Assembly: GCA_934085585.1 (NCBI GenBank)
Contig: CAKOHI010000005.1
Span: 49,502-113,501, forward strand
Direction: 5' to 3'
Length of the DNA stretch: 64,000 bases
DNA from: an uncultured Bacilli bacterium
GTDB taxonomy: Bacteria > Bacillota_I > Bacilli_A > RF39 > UBA660
Below, piece after piece: positions 35,625 to 44,252 of this stretch (position 1 is the first letter of the stretch; each line of letters starts with the position of its first letter). Under the pieces are notes generated by a model. It saw only the letters and a list, made by a program, of their open reading frames with translations, did no database searches and was not told where the DNA came from. Position numbers and translations under genes: made by a program.

Positions 35625-37184
35625 TTATTCATCATATCTTTTCTTTAAAATAAAAATATTTTTATTATATTCCATATTAGTATTAGGTACACAAATAGTT
35701 ATTACATCATTTGAATCAGTATCATTTTTACTATTATTTTCTTCATTATTCTTCATATCGTTTTTATTATTATCTTTAATATTTCCATTCATATTATCTT
35801 TTGAAGAATTATCTAAATCTTCATTATTATTTTTATTATCATCATCATTAATAACCTCATCTTTCTTTTCAAGATTAAAATTATAAAACACCCCGATATT
35901 ATTTATAATAAAATAGTTATCAAAATCAAATAAATCTAATTTATAAACTTTATTATCAACTACAACCTCTAAAGTATTTATTTCATAATTTAAAATAAAA
36001 TAAATATTACCAGATTTTTCATATTCAACCATATTTTTATTTATCATTATTTTACTTATATTTTCATTACTTACTATTCCTGAAATATAATATCTAAATA
36101 ACATAACTTCCGTATCTTCCCAAACATTATAAAAAAATTTATTATCAGTCTTATTATCAACAAAAATATAATCACCATAAAAGAGCTCTAATTCACAATT
36201 ACCTTTGCAATTTGTAACTTCTAAATAATTATTATCTAATACTTTAAAATCATTATCAACTTCTAACAATTCTTCTAAAAATATATCGCTTAAAAAAGAT
36301 TTTACATTTACTTTAAATTTTCTTAAATTTGCATTTATTATAATTTCTTCATCACAACCTAATAAATAAATATCATCTACACTTTCATATATAGAACCAC
36401 CTTGATCCTTTAAAACAAACTTTTCACCTAGCCCATAATAAAAGATATTTTTATTTTCATTAATATTAACAGTTTTAATATAATTATTATCTAAATCATA
36501 AACAAGAAAAGTAAAATCCCCATTTAAAGGAAGAACAAAATCAACCTTATAACCTAAAACATTAACATAAATTGAAAATGCTTTATATCTAACTCCATCA
36601 GAAATTACATCACTACCATCTCTAAAACAAGAAACTTTAAATTCTAATTTTTGTAATCCTGTTTTATTAAAATTTGCAAGAATCATCTCTTTTCCCAATC
36701 CATCCATTATATAATCTTTTATAAAATAATTACTATTATAATTACTTATATCTACATATAGTTTATCGTTTAAATTTACTTCATAATAATTTCCATTAAT
36801 ATCTGGAATTTTATCATAAACTTTTAATTTTTCTAATATTCTTTTTTCATCTTCAAAAGTATCAATATAATTTCCATTATTATCTAACAAACTAACTTTA
36901 TAATCTTTGTTTGCATATTCAAGAATCATTTTTTGAATAACATTTCTTTCAAATTCATTTGAAAAACTTCCTATGTGAGCAAGATTTGCTATAAGCCAAG
37001 AATCAAATTCACTACATTCATCAAAGGTAAGTTTAAATACCTGTCGTGTTCCAAGTTTTCTTTCTTCATAAGTATAATATATTACATCCTCTTTTCTTTT
37101 TACTTCCATTTCTAAACCTAAAACATTCATTTTACCAATAAGTAAAACTATCAAAAATAACAATATTTTTTTCATAAATTTCAT
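35625..37184 (-). CDS. Secreted protein with a decayed sorting signal, probable sortase substrate
   Basis: 519 residues. Signal peptide (1-23, FLIVLLIGKMNVLG). A large beta-rich ectodomain with a GLGEKFVLKDQGGSIYESV segment, then a 50-residue Asp/Asn/Lys/Glu linker, then CVPNTNMEYNKN and IFILKKRYDE. VPNT and the terminal KKR resemble a V/LPxTG sorting signal, but the hydrophobic stretch is cut to about four residues. Directly upstream of the sortase-like lipoprotein (stop and next ATG adjacent). Function unknown. Confidence 0.5.
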   Translation of the reverse strand: MKFMKKILLFLIVLLIGKMNVLGLEMEVKRKEDVIYYTYEERKLGTRQVFKLTFDECSEFDSWLIANLAHIGSFSNEFERNVIQKMILEYANKDYKVSLLDNNGNYIDTFEDEKRILEKLKVYDKIPDINGNYYEVNLNDKLYVDISNYNSNYFIKDYIMDGLGKEMILANFNKTGLQKLEFKVSCFRDGSDVISDGVRYKAFSIYVNVLGYKVDFVLPLNGDFTFLVYDLDNNYIKTVNINENKNIFYYGLGEKFVLKDQGGSIYESVDDIYLLGCDEEIIINANLRKFKVNVKSFLSDIFLEELLEVDNDFKVLDNNYLEVTNCKGNCELELFYGDYIFVDNKTDNKFFYNVWEDTEVMLFRYYISGIVSNENISKIMINKNMVEYEKSGNIYFILNYEINTLEVVVDNKVYKLDLFDFDNYFIINNIGVFYNFNLEKKDEVINDDDNKNNNEDLDNSSKDNMNGNIKDNNKNDMKNNEENNSKNDTDSNDVITICVPNTNMEYNKNIFILKKRYDE

Positions 37185-37240
37185 CTCCTTGGCAAATAAT
37201 CTAACACATGGATTTCTAAAAGTACATAGGAGGTTTTGTC

Positions 37241-37264
37241 AAAAAAAGAAGGATTTTCATCCCT
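37241..37264 (-). terminator. Terminator downstream of the 36-residue gene
   Basis: On the minus strand AGGGAT pairs with ATCCTT (G-U allowed) over a GAAA loop and is followed by CTTTTTTT. Confidence 0.65.
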
Positions 37265-37290
37265 CATGTCAAACTGTGTCGAAAAATTTA

Positions 37291-37401
37291 TTATTTACTT
37301 TTCTTTTTAGTATTTTTGTTTACTAATCTTACCTTTACACCTTTATATAAAGCAAATTGTTTTTTTACACCTTCAGGTAAATTCTTTTTATATGTTTTCA
37401 T
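37291..37401 (-). CDS. 36-residue basic small protein
   Basis: MKTYKKNLPEGVKKQFALYK and then GVKVRLVNKNTKKKSK, 36 codons, stop TAA. ATG behind GAGGTG. A consensus-like promoter lies upstream (37428-37457) and a terminator downstream, so the region is a complete small transcription unit. Basic and Lys-rich; resembles no ribosomal protein I can name. Function unknown. The rest of 37185-37448 has nothing else. Confidence 0.6.
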   Translation of the reverse strand: MKTYKKNLPEGVKKQFALYKGVKVRLVNKNTKKKSK

Positions 37402-37427
37402 TACTGCACCTCACTTCTTTCTTATAG

Positions 37428-37457
37428 ATTATATCACAACAAATCATTAAATATCAA
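37428..37457 (-). promoter_or_regulatory. Promoter of the 36-residue gene
   Basis: Minus strand TTGATA (37452-37457), 18-bp spacer, TATAAT (37428-37433). Confidence 0.6.
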
Positions 37458-37465
37458 TAATTTTT

Positions 37466-38449
37466 TTATTTTCTTCTTTTTAAAATATTTATTATTAAAA
37501 CAATACCTAAAACTACAAAAACTACTGTTATACCTAACTCAATACCCAAATTATAATTTTTCTTCTCTCCAACTTTTTTATTATCTTCTTCTTTTACATC
37601 TTTATTTTCATCCACAACTTCAGCTTTTTCTTTATCTTCACTTTTTCTTAATACATGTAAAACATATTCTTTTTTAGTATTATCTTCAGCAGTAACAACT
37701 ATTTTTATATCATTTTGGCCAACATTCAATTGATAAGTACTATTTCCAAATAATGTGGCTTTGTTATCTTCTAAAGTTGCATTAACATCTATAGTTTCTA
37801 CATCCTCTTTTACTTCAATACTATATTCTAAAATATCTTTATTAAAATCTATAGAACCATCACTTAAAACAATATTACTTAAATAACTATTATTACTTTT
37901 TACAACATTTTTAGTTTCTTTTTTCTCCGTAACATCTTTAATAGGTTCTTTTCTTGCTACACTTAAATATATATAACCTATTACTTCATACTCATTAACA
38001 TCATATTTACAAGCTGCTGGTTTTCCTTTTAAAAAACATGCTCTATCCGATTGTTCATCCACAGCTTCTTTAAGGCATTCTACATATTCAGGATCATCTT
38101 CATCAATACAGTTATCTTCTGAATCCCATACATATAAAGTATTGCCATCTACTTTTTCAACATAAGCCACATGTCCATATGAAGTCATATTCCAAACTAT
38201 AATAGAATTATTTTTAGCTTCACTTCCAACTGAATAACCAGCTTTTGATGCTGAAGAATACCAAGTATTAGCATTTCCCCATCCTGGTAAAGATACTCCG
38301 GCTTTTTCATTAGCCATCTTCCAAGTATACCATGTACAATTAACACCATATGGCCCCTTTTCGTTATATGGATTTGCTAAAGCCTTAACATTTCCAATTG
38401 AAATAATTATTATTAAAACAAAAACTTTTAATATCACCTTTTTATTCAT
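37466..38449 (-). CDS. CHAP-domain cell-wall hydrolase, membrane-anchored
   Basis: 327 residues from ATG 38449 behind GGGAG; the frame opens at 38485 inside the flavoprotein gene. Signal peptide (1-24, cleavage after KALA), a CHAP amidase/endopeptidase domain with Cys38 in YGVNCTWYTW and His93 in YGHVAYVEK, then a cadherin-like beta-sandwich (about 190-280, SNIVLSDGSIDFNKDILEYSI cut short), an acidic linker and a C-terminal transmembrane helix with KRRK. Cleaves peptidoglycan. Last gene of the addB-addA-flavoprotein operon, an unexpected place for a wall enzyme. Confidence 0.85.
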   Translation of the reverse strand: MNKKVILKVFVLIIIISIGNVKALANPYNEKGPYGVNCTWYTWKMANEKAGVSLPGWGNANTWYSSASKAGYSVGSEAKNNSIIVWNMTSYGHVAYVEKVDGNTLYVWDSEDNCIDEDDPEYVECLKEAVDEQSDRACFLKGKPAACKYDVNEYEVIGYIYLSVARKEPIKDVTEKKETKNVVKSNNSYLSNIVLSDGSIDFNKDILEYSIEVKEDVETIDVNATLEDNKATLFGNSTYQLNVGQNDIKIVVTAEDNTKKEYVLHVLRKSEDKEKAEVVDENKDVKEEDNKKVGEKKNYNLGIELGITVVFVVLGIVLIINILKRRK

Positions 38450-40010
38450 TCCTATCTCCCTTATATTTTTTATAAATATTTTCAAATACTCTTAATCCAT
38501 CCATTGCACTTGTTGTAATACCACCAGCATAGCCAGCACCCTCACCACAAGGATAAATTCCACAAATATTAGACACACAAGAATCATCTCGAAGAATTCT
38601 AACCGGACTACTAGTTCTTGCTTCAACTCCAGCAATTACAGCTATCTCATTATTAAAACCATTTATTTTATTATTAAAATAATCAATTCCTTCTTTTAAA
38701 TTAACATTTATAAATTTTGGAAAAATCTGATTTATATCCCCATAACTAGTTTTACCTTTAAAAGCATCTATATTTATATTGCTAGATATTTGATTATTTT
38801 TATAATCAACATACTTTTGAATAGGTATAAAACCCTTTCCCACAACAAAAGCTTTACGTTCCAATTCTTCTTGAAATTTAATCCCATCAAAAACATTTTT
38901 TCCATATTGATCTGGCCCAACTGTTACAACAATTGCACTATTAGCAAACTTTGTATCTCTTTTATAATTACTCATTCCATTTACACAAATTCCATTCAAA
39001 GTACTCCTAGCATTTACAACATATCCACCTGGACACATACAAAAACTATAAACCCCATGACCACTTTTACTCTTAAAGGTTAGTTTATAAGAAGCCGGAG
39101 GTAAATACGGATAATTTATTGGATACTGATTATTATTAATCATCTCCTGAGGATGAATTATTCTAACTCCAACAGCAAAAGGTTTAGCTTCCATTTTAAC
39201 ATTTCTACTATCAAGCATTCTAAAAGTATCCCTAGCGGAATGTCCAATAGCTAATATTAAAATCGAAGTATCGATTACTTTCCCATTAATAACTATAGAT
39301 TCTAATTTATTATCTTTAATTATTATATCTTCAAGTAATGAATTATAATGAATTTCTCCTCCCATAGAAATTATTTTTTTTCGTAAATTAACCACAACAT
39401 TTCTTAAAATATCAGTTCCAATGTGAGGCTTACTATCATACATTATTTCCTTCGGAGCACCACATTCTACAAAAATTTTAAAAACTTCCCTCATTCTATT
39501 TTCTTTATCTTTAACTAAAGTATTTAATTTTCCATCACTAAATGTTCCAGCTCCCCCTTCTCCAAATTGAACATTACTATTTTTGTTAAAATTATTATTT
39601 TCCCATAAATCTTCAACAGTTTTAATTCTATCTTCTATTTTTTCTCCTCGTTCAAATAATATTGGTTTATAACCATATTTTGCAAGCATAAAAGATGCAA
39701 ACAATCCTGCTGGCCCACTACCTATAACTACAACATTTTTATCTATTAAATAATTTCCTTGTTTAGGTAAAACATACTCCTCATCACAAACTTTAATTAC
39801 ATCATCAGTTAAATATTTGTCTTCATCAAATATACTTACATCTAAATCAAATACATATGAAAATAATTTTTTATTTCTAGCATCTATTGATCTTTTATGT
39901 ATTAAAACTTTTTTTATTTGTTCTTTTTTTACTCTTAACTTTTTAGAAGCTACAAGTTTCAAATCAATATTTTCACTAATTTTTACTCTAATATTTTTTA
40001 TTCTAATCAT
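38442..40010 (-). CDS. FAD-dependent oxidoreductase (NAD(P)/FAD family)
   Basis: 522 residues from ATG 40010 (AGGTGG SD). An N-terminal 90-residue domain precedes the Rossmann dinucleotide motif VVVIGSGPAGLFASFMLAKYG with ERGEKIEDR. A late GEGAGYAGGITTSAMDGLR binds FAD. This is the large conserved family often annotated as NAD(FAD)-dependent dehydrogenase of unknown substrate. Overlaps the next flavoprotein and the CHAP gene by eight bases each. Confidence 0.85.
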   Translation of the reverse strand: MIRIKNIRVKISENIDLKLVASKKLRVKKEQIKKVLIHKRSIDARNKKLFSYVFDLDVSIFDEDKYLTDDVIKVCDEEYVLPKQGNYLIDKNVVVIGSGPAGLFASFMLAKYGYKPILFERGEKIEDRIKTVEDLWENNNFNKNSNVQFGEGGAGTFSDGKLNTLVKDKENRMREVFKIFVECGAPKEIMYDSKPHIGTDILRNVVVNLRKKIISMGGEIHYNSLLEDIIIKDNKLESIVINGKVIDTSILILAIGHSARDTFRMLDSRNVKMEAKPFAVGVRIIHPQEMINNNQYPINYPYLPPASYKLTFKSKSGHGVYSFCMCPGGYVVNARSTLNGICVNGMSNYKRDTKFANSAIVVTVGPDQYGKNVFDGIKFQEELERKAFVVGKGFIPIQKYVDYKNNQISSNINIDAFKGKTSYGDINQIFPKFINVNLKEGIDYFNNKINGFNNEIAVIAGVEARTSSPVRILRDDSCVSNICGIYPCGEGAGYAGGITTSAMDGLRVFENIYKKYKGDRNE

Positions 40011-41181
40011 TAAAACCACCTGCTAACAAACCAGTAATGAAAGAAATAGTTAAATTATATCCTCCACAATCACCATCTAAATCCAATACTTCACCAACAA
40101 AATAAAGATTAGAAACAAGTTTTGATTCCATATTATCTAAATTTATTTCTTCCAAACTAACTCCCCCGCTAGTAACTTGTGCATCTAAAAACGATTTAGT
40201 ATCAATTATTTTAACTTTAAAATTACATAACAAATTACAAAATTCATCTTTCTCTTTTTCACTTAATAAAGACCATTTTCTACTTCCAGTCAATTTTAAA
40301 ATTTTAATTATAATTCCCGTTATTTTATAATCTAAAAATCCATCGCAAATTTTAGATAATTCTTTATCACCAAATTTATTTAAATACTCTTTTATATTAC
40401 TACACCATGGTACAAAATTAATACTAATTATTTCATCATTATTTTTATTTAAACCTTCTTTAATACTTCTACTTAAATTAAAAACACATATACCACTTAA
40501 TCCATAATTAGTAAATTGGATTTCTCCATGTTCCATTTTTACAAACTTTTCATTTTGAAATAATGATACATCAACTTCAGTTCTTATTCCAGCCCATTCA
40601 TTTTCATATCCACAATTAGTTAAAACGGGAACTAAAGAAGGATTTAAAGAGTTAACTTTATGTCCAAATAATGAAGCAATTTTATAGCCAAATCCATCAC
40701 TACCTGTTCTAGGATAACTTTGACCTCCAGTTGCTATAATTACTTTATCAAAGATCTCACCATTTATAATAAATTTATCATTACTTTTTACTATATCTTC
40801 TATTTTTTCATTAAATCTAAATTCTACATTATTATCTATACAAGCATCTTTCAATACTGATAAAACACTAATAGATTTTTCACTAAATGGATACAAATAC
40901 CCATTTTTATTTTTAAAAACTATTCCTAAATTTTCTAAAACATTTTTATACATTAAAATATTTTTTTCATTAATTATTTTACTAATTAACTCGCTATTAC
41001 AAGAATGATATTTATTTAAATCATTATTAATATTTCCAATATTACATCTTCCACTTCCAGATAAAAGTAATTTTTTTCCAGCATTACTATTTGTATCAAA
41101 ACATACCACATTTCCAGTTTTAGAAATTTGATATGCTGCCATTAAACCAGAAGCACCAGCTCCAATTACTACAATTTTCAA
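40003..41181 (-). CDS. HI0933-family flavoprotein
   Basis: 392 residues. Starts with the FAD motif MKIVVIGAGASGLMAAYQIS, followed by GKKLLLSGSGRCNIGN, a long insertion domain and a C-terminal VGEVLDLDGDCGGYNLTISFITG. This is the HI0933/BaiN-like family of NAD(P)/FAD oxidoreductases, mostly of unknown substrate. Sits two bases after addA, overlaps the following flavoprotein, part of the five-gene addB operon. Confidence 0.9.
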   Translation of the reverse strand: MKIVVIGAGASGLMAAYQISKTGNVVCFDTNSNAGKKLLLSGSGRCNIGNINNDLNKYHSCNSELISKIINEKNILMYKNVLENLGIVFKNKNGYLYPFSEKSISVLSVLKDACIDNNVEFRFNEKIEDIVKSNDKFIINGEIFDKVIIATGGQSYPRTGSDGFGYKIASLFGHKVNSLNPSLVPVLTNCGYENEWAGIRTEVDVSLFQNEKFVKMEHGEIQFTNYGLSGICVFNLSRSIKEGLNKNNDEIISINFVPWCSNIKEYLNKFGDKELSKICDGFLDYKITGIIIKILKLTGSRKWSLLSEKEKDEFCNLLCNFKVKIIDTKSFLDAQVTSGGVSLEEINLDNMESKLVSNLYFVGEVLDLDGDCGGYNLTISFITGLLAGGFND

Positions 41182-41183
41182 AA

Positions 41184-44100
41184 TTATCCCACCTTTATTT
41201 CTTTAGTTTTATTATCCATAATAGAATATAAATATAAACTTACCTTTTTATCACTTATACTCTTTACATAATCATAATAAACACTTAATTGTTTTATATA
41301 TTCTTCATCATCAATATTTTTAAGTTTATAATCAACAACATATATCTCATTTCCATATTCAAGCATTAAATCTATAATACCATGATACTTAATATCATCT
41401 TTAAAAAATACAAATTCTAATTCCTGATAAATCGTTGCATCCTTAAAGTTAAAAGTATTTAATAATTTATCAATGTACTTATTATTAGTATCAACATTTT
41501 TAAAATCAGTAAGTTCTAATACTTCATGTATATGAGCACCAAATTCTAATGTCTTTTTTTCTTCTTTAGTTAAAACATTTTTAATAGTTTTAGAAGCATG
41601 TTTTTTTTCTACTTTTTCAGTATTAACATTTACATCTATAAACTTCATTTCAATATTATTAATATCTTTTTTCTTTACCATACTTTTACTAAATTCATAA
41701 TTTTTAGTAAGATTCAAATCATTAATACTAATTTGTTTTTTATAATTTTTAATATTACCAGCTAAAGCACTTAAAAAATCATAAAAAGATCTAAATTTCA
41801 TACCTTCAAGAAAACTAACTTCATTACATACTTCTTTATTTTCTAAAGCTGGCATAACCATTATTATCTTTTCTTTAGCACGTGTTAAAGCAACATAAAA
41901 TAATCTTATTTTTTCTGCTACTTCCATTTTATAATACTCATTTTTAACTAATGTTTTAATAAAAGCTTCTCCGATGCCATCTTTATAAAATGGAGTTATA
42001 ATACCATATTTTTTATCAAACATAAATTTATTTTTTAAATCACTTATATTAAACTTTTTAGGAAATCCAGCAAAATAACAAATTGGAAACTCTAACCCTT
42101 TAGACTTATGAATATTCATTAATTTAACAGAATCACTATTACTTTTAGCTTCTTTATATTTTATTTCCTTTTTATTATCTATTAATACACTTAAATAGTT
42201 ACTAAAATCTTTAATTGTAAAACCTAAATCTTCTTGTGACTTTGATAAATCGAGTAAATAATTCATTCTTTTAATCGCCGCATCAACGTCTCCGACTAAA
42301 ATAAATTTTTCATAAAAATTAAAATCATTAACAATTCTTTTTAATAACATATTAACAGTTAAATCATCTAAATCATCACTAATACCTTTACATATTCTAT
42401 ATATATCCGTTTTAAAAACATTATTTTCTTCAAATAATTTAAATATTTCATTATCATTTAAATTACCAATATAACTTCTTGCAACACTTGTAAAATAATA
42501 CCTCCAAGATTTATCATAATTACCACTATTAATAGCAAGTATTAAATTAATAATATTTTTAATTACATAAATATCATCATTATCCATTAAATTACTATCT
42601 TTATAAATTTCTAAAGGTATTTGAAAATATTCAAAAACTTTTTTAAAAAGTCCCATCTTACTTCCGCGGTCCAATATAATACAAAAATCACTATAAGTAG
42701 CATTTCTATTTTTTCCTAAATCAAAATCATATACTAAATAATTATCATCTAATTTTCTTTTTATATCTTTTGCAATAATAAAAGCTTCAATTTCATCATC
42801 ACTAAATTCATTTGTATCATTATTATATTCTAAAATATCCATATAATTATTATAATTATTTAATCCTTTTTCTATATAAGCTTTATTACCATAAACCATT
42901 GCATGACTTTCTTTATAATTAATTCCTCCGATATCTTTAGTCATAAGCGGAGCAAAAACTTCATTGATATTAAAAAGCACTTCTTCCCTAGATCTGAAAT
43001 TTTTAAGTAAATCTATTTTTCTTCCTCCATCATCATTGCTATATTTATCATACTTTTCTTTAAATATCATCGGATTAGCATTTCTAAATCTATAAATAGA
43101 TTGTTTAATATCTCCGACCATATAAACATTATCATTTTCTAAATAACTTATAAATGTTTCTTGTAAATCATTAGTATCTTGATATTCATCTATCATTATT
43201 TCATTAAATTTATTTTTAAGTTCTAAACGTATTTCTTCATTTTCACTTTCAATTTTAATTGCCATTTTAGCAATATCACTAAATTCATAAGCATTATGAT
43301 ATTTTTTATAGTAAAATAATTTCTTATCTAATAATTTAATAATCTTTATTATAGCAATTACATAATTTTTTGTACTTAAATAATATTCTTTTAACTCTTC
43401 TTCACTATAAGATATTTTATCTAATATTTCTTTTAAAGTTTCTTGTATATTCTCTTTTATTTTAATACCTTCTGGATCCAATTTAGTAAATCTAATCGTA
43501 TTTAAGTTTCTATATTTATATAAATCATTATAATTATTTGGTCTAAAAAATTTTGAGACTTCATGATATATTTTTTCATAACTAGTACTATCCATAAAAG
43601 GTTCTATAAAAAAAACTAAATTCTCTAACTCATCACACAAACATTTTATATAATTAAAATATTCATTAAAAACTCCATCAATAAAATCAATATTATAAAA
43701 CTTATCTATATATTTATCTAAATAATCATCCTTATCATACTTTAAATCTAACTCTTTATTAATACTTAATATTGCATCTTTTATTGTTTCATCATCACGT
43801 GTAGTAAAATCATCTATTAATTTCAAAAAATTAGCATCTTTTTCTTCATATAAACTAATAAAAATTTCTTCTAAAAATTCTTTTCTTTTTAAATCAATTA
43901 TTGAAGCATCTATTACACTAATATTTTTACTTATATTAAGAACATAATGATATTTTTTAACTAAATTTAAAGCAAAAGCATCAAATGTAGTTATATATGC
44001 TTGATCTAAATATTCTAATTGTTTATTTAGCCCTGCTTTTTTTATTTTTTTTCTTATTCTATCAGCCATTTCTCCGGCAGCTTCATTAGTAAATGTAAGC

Positions 44101-44252
44101 ATTAAAATATCTCTTATATCAGTACCCATTTTTAATTTTCTAATTACTCTTTCAGATAAAACCGCAGTTTTACCTGAACCTGCTCCAGCTGAAACAATAA
44201 TATTAGTTCCTTCTAAATCTACTGCTAATTGTTGTTCAGGCGTTAAGTTCAT
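41184..44252 (-). CDS. addA: ATP-dependent helicase/nuclease AddA
   Basis: 1022 residues from ATG 44252 behind AGGAGG; a GTG at 44261 is a poorer start. UvrD-type helicase: Walker A GAGSGKTAVLSERV (28-41), DEYQDTND (motif II), GDIKQSIYRF. C-terminal PD-(D/E)xK nuclease with GIIDLMLEYGNEIYVVDYKLKN. Length is shorter than B. subtilis AddA (about 1230). Repairs double-strand breaks with AddB. The start lies inside addB (17-base overlap). Confidence 0.96.
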   Translation of the reverse strand: MNLTPEQQLAVDLEGTNIIVSAGAGSGKTAVLSERVIRKLKMGTDIRDILMLTFTNEAAGEMADRIRKKIKKAGLNKQLEYLDQAYITTFDAFALNLVKKYHYVLNISKNISVIDASIIDLKRKEFLEEIFISLYEEKDANFLKLIDDFTTRDDETIKDAILSINKELDLKYDKDDYLDKYIDKFYNIDFIDGVFNEYFNYIKCLCDELENLVFFIEPFMDSTSYEKIYHEVSKFFRPNNYNDLYKYRNLNTIRFTKLDPEGIKIKENIQETLKEILDKISYSEEELKEYYLSTKNYVIAIIKIIKLLDKKLFYYKKYHNAYEFSDIAKMAIKIESENEEIRLELKNKFNEIMIDEYQDTNDLQETFISYLENDNVYMVGDIKQSIYRFRNANPMIFKEKYDKYSNDDGGRKIDLLKNFRSREEVLFNINEVFAPLMTKDIGGINYKESHAMVYGNKAYIEKGLNNYNNYMDILEYNNDTNEFSDDEIEAFIIAKDIKRKLDDNYLVYDFDLGKNRNATYSDFCIILDRGSKMGLFKKVFEYFQIPLEIYKDSNLMDNDDIYVIKNIINLILAINSGNYDKSWRYYFTSVARSYIGNLNDNEIFKLFEENNVFKTDIYRICKGISDDLDDLTVNMLLKRIVNDFNFYEKFILVGDVDAAIKRMNYLLDLSKSQEDLGFTIKDFSNYLSVLIDNKKEIKYKEAKSNSDSVKLMNIHKSKGLEFPICYFAGFPKKFNISDLKNKFMFDKKYGIITPFYKDGIGEAFIKTLVKNEYYKMEVAEKIRLFYVALTRAKEKIIMVMPALENKEVCNEVSFLEGMKFRSFYDFLSALAGNIKNYKKQISINDLNLTKNYEFSKSMVKKKDINNIEMKFIDVNVNTEKVEKKHASKTIKNVLTKEEKKTLEFGAHIHEVLELTDFKNVDTNNKYIDKLLNTFNFKDATIYQELEFVFFKDDIKYHGIIDLMLEYGNEIYVVDYKLKNIDDEEYIKQLSVYYDYVKSISDKKVSLYLYSIMDNKTKEIKVG

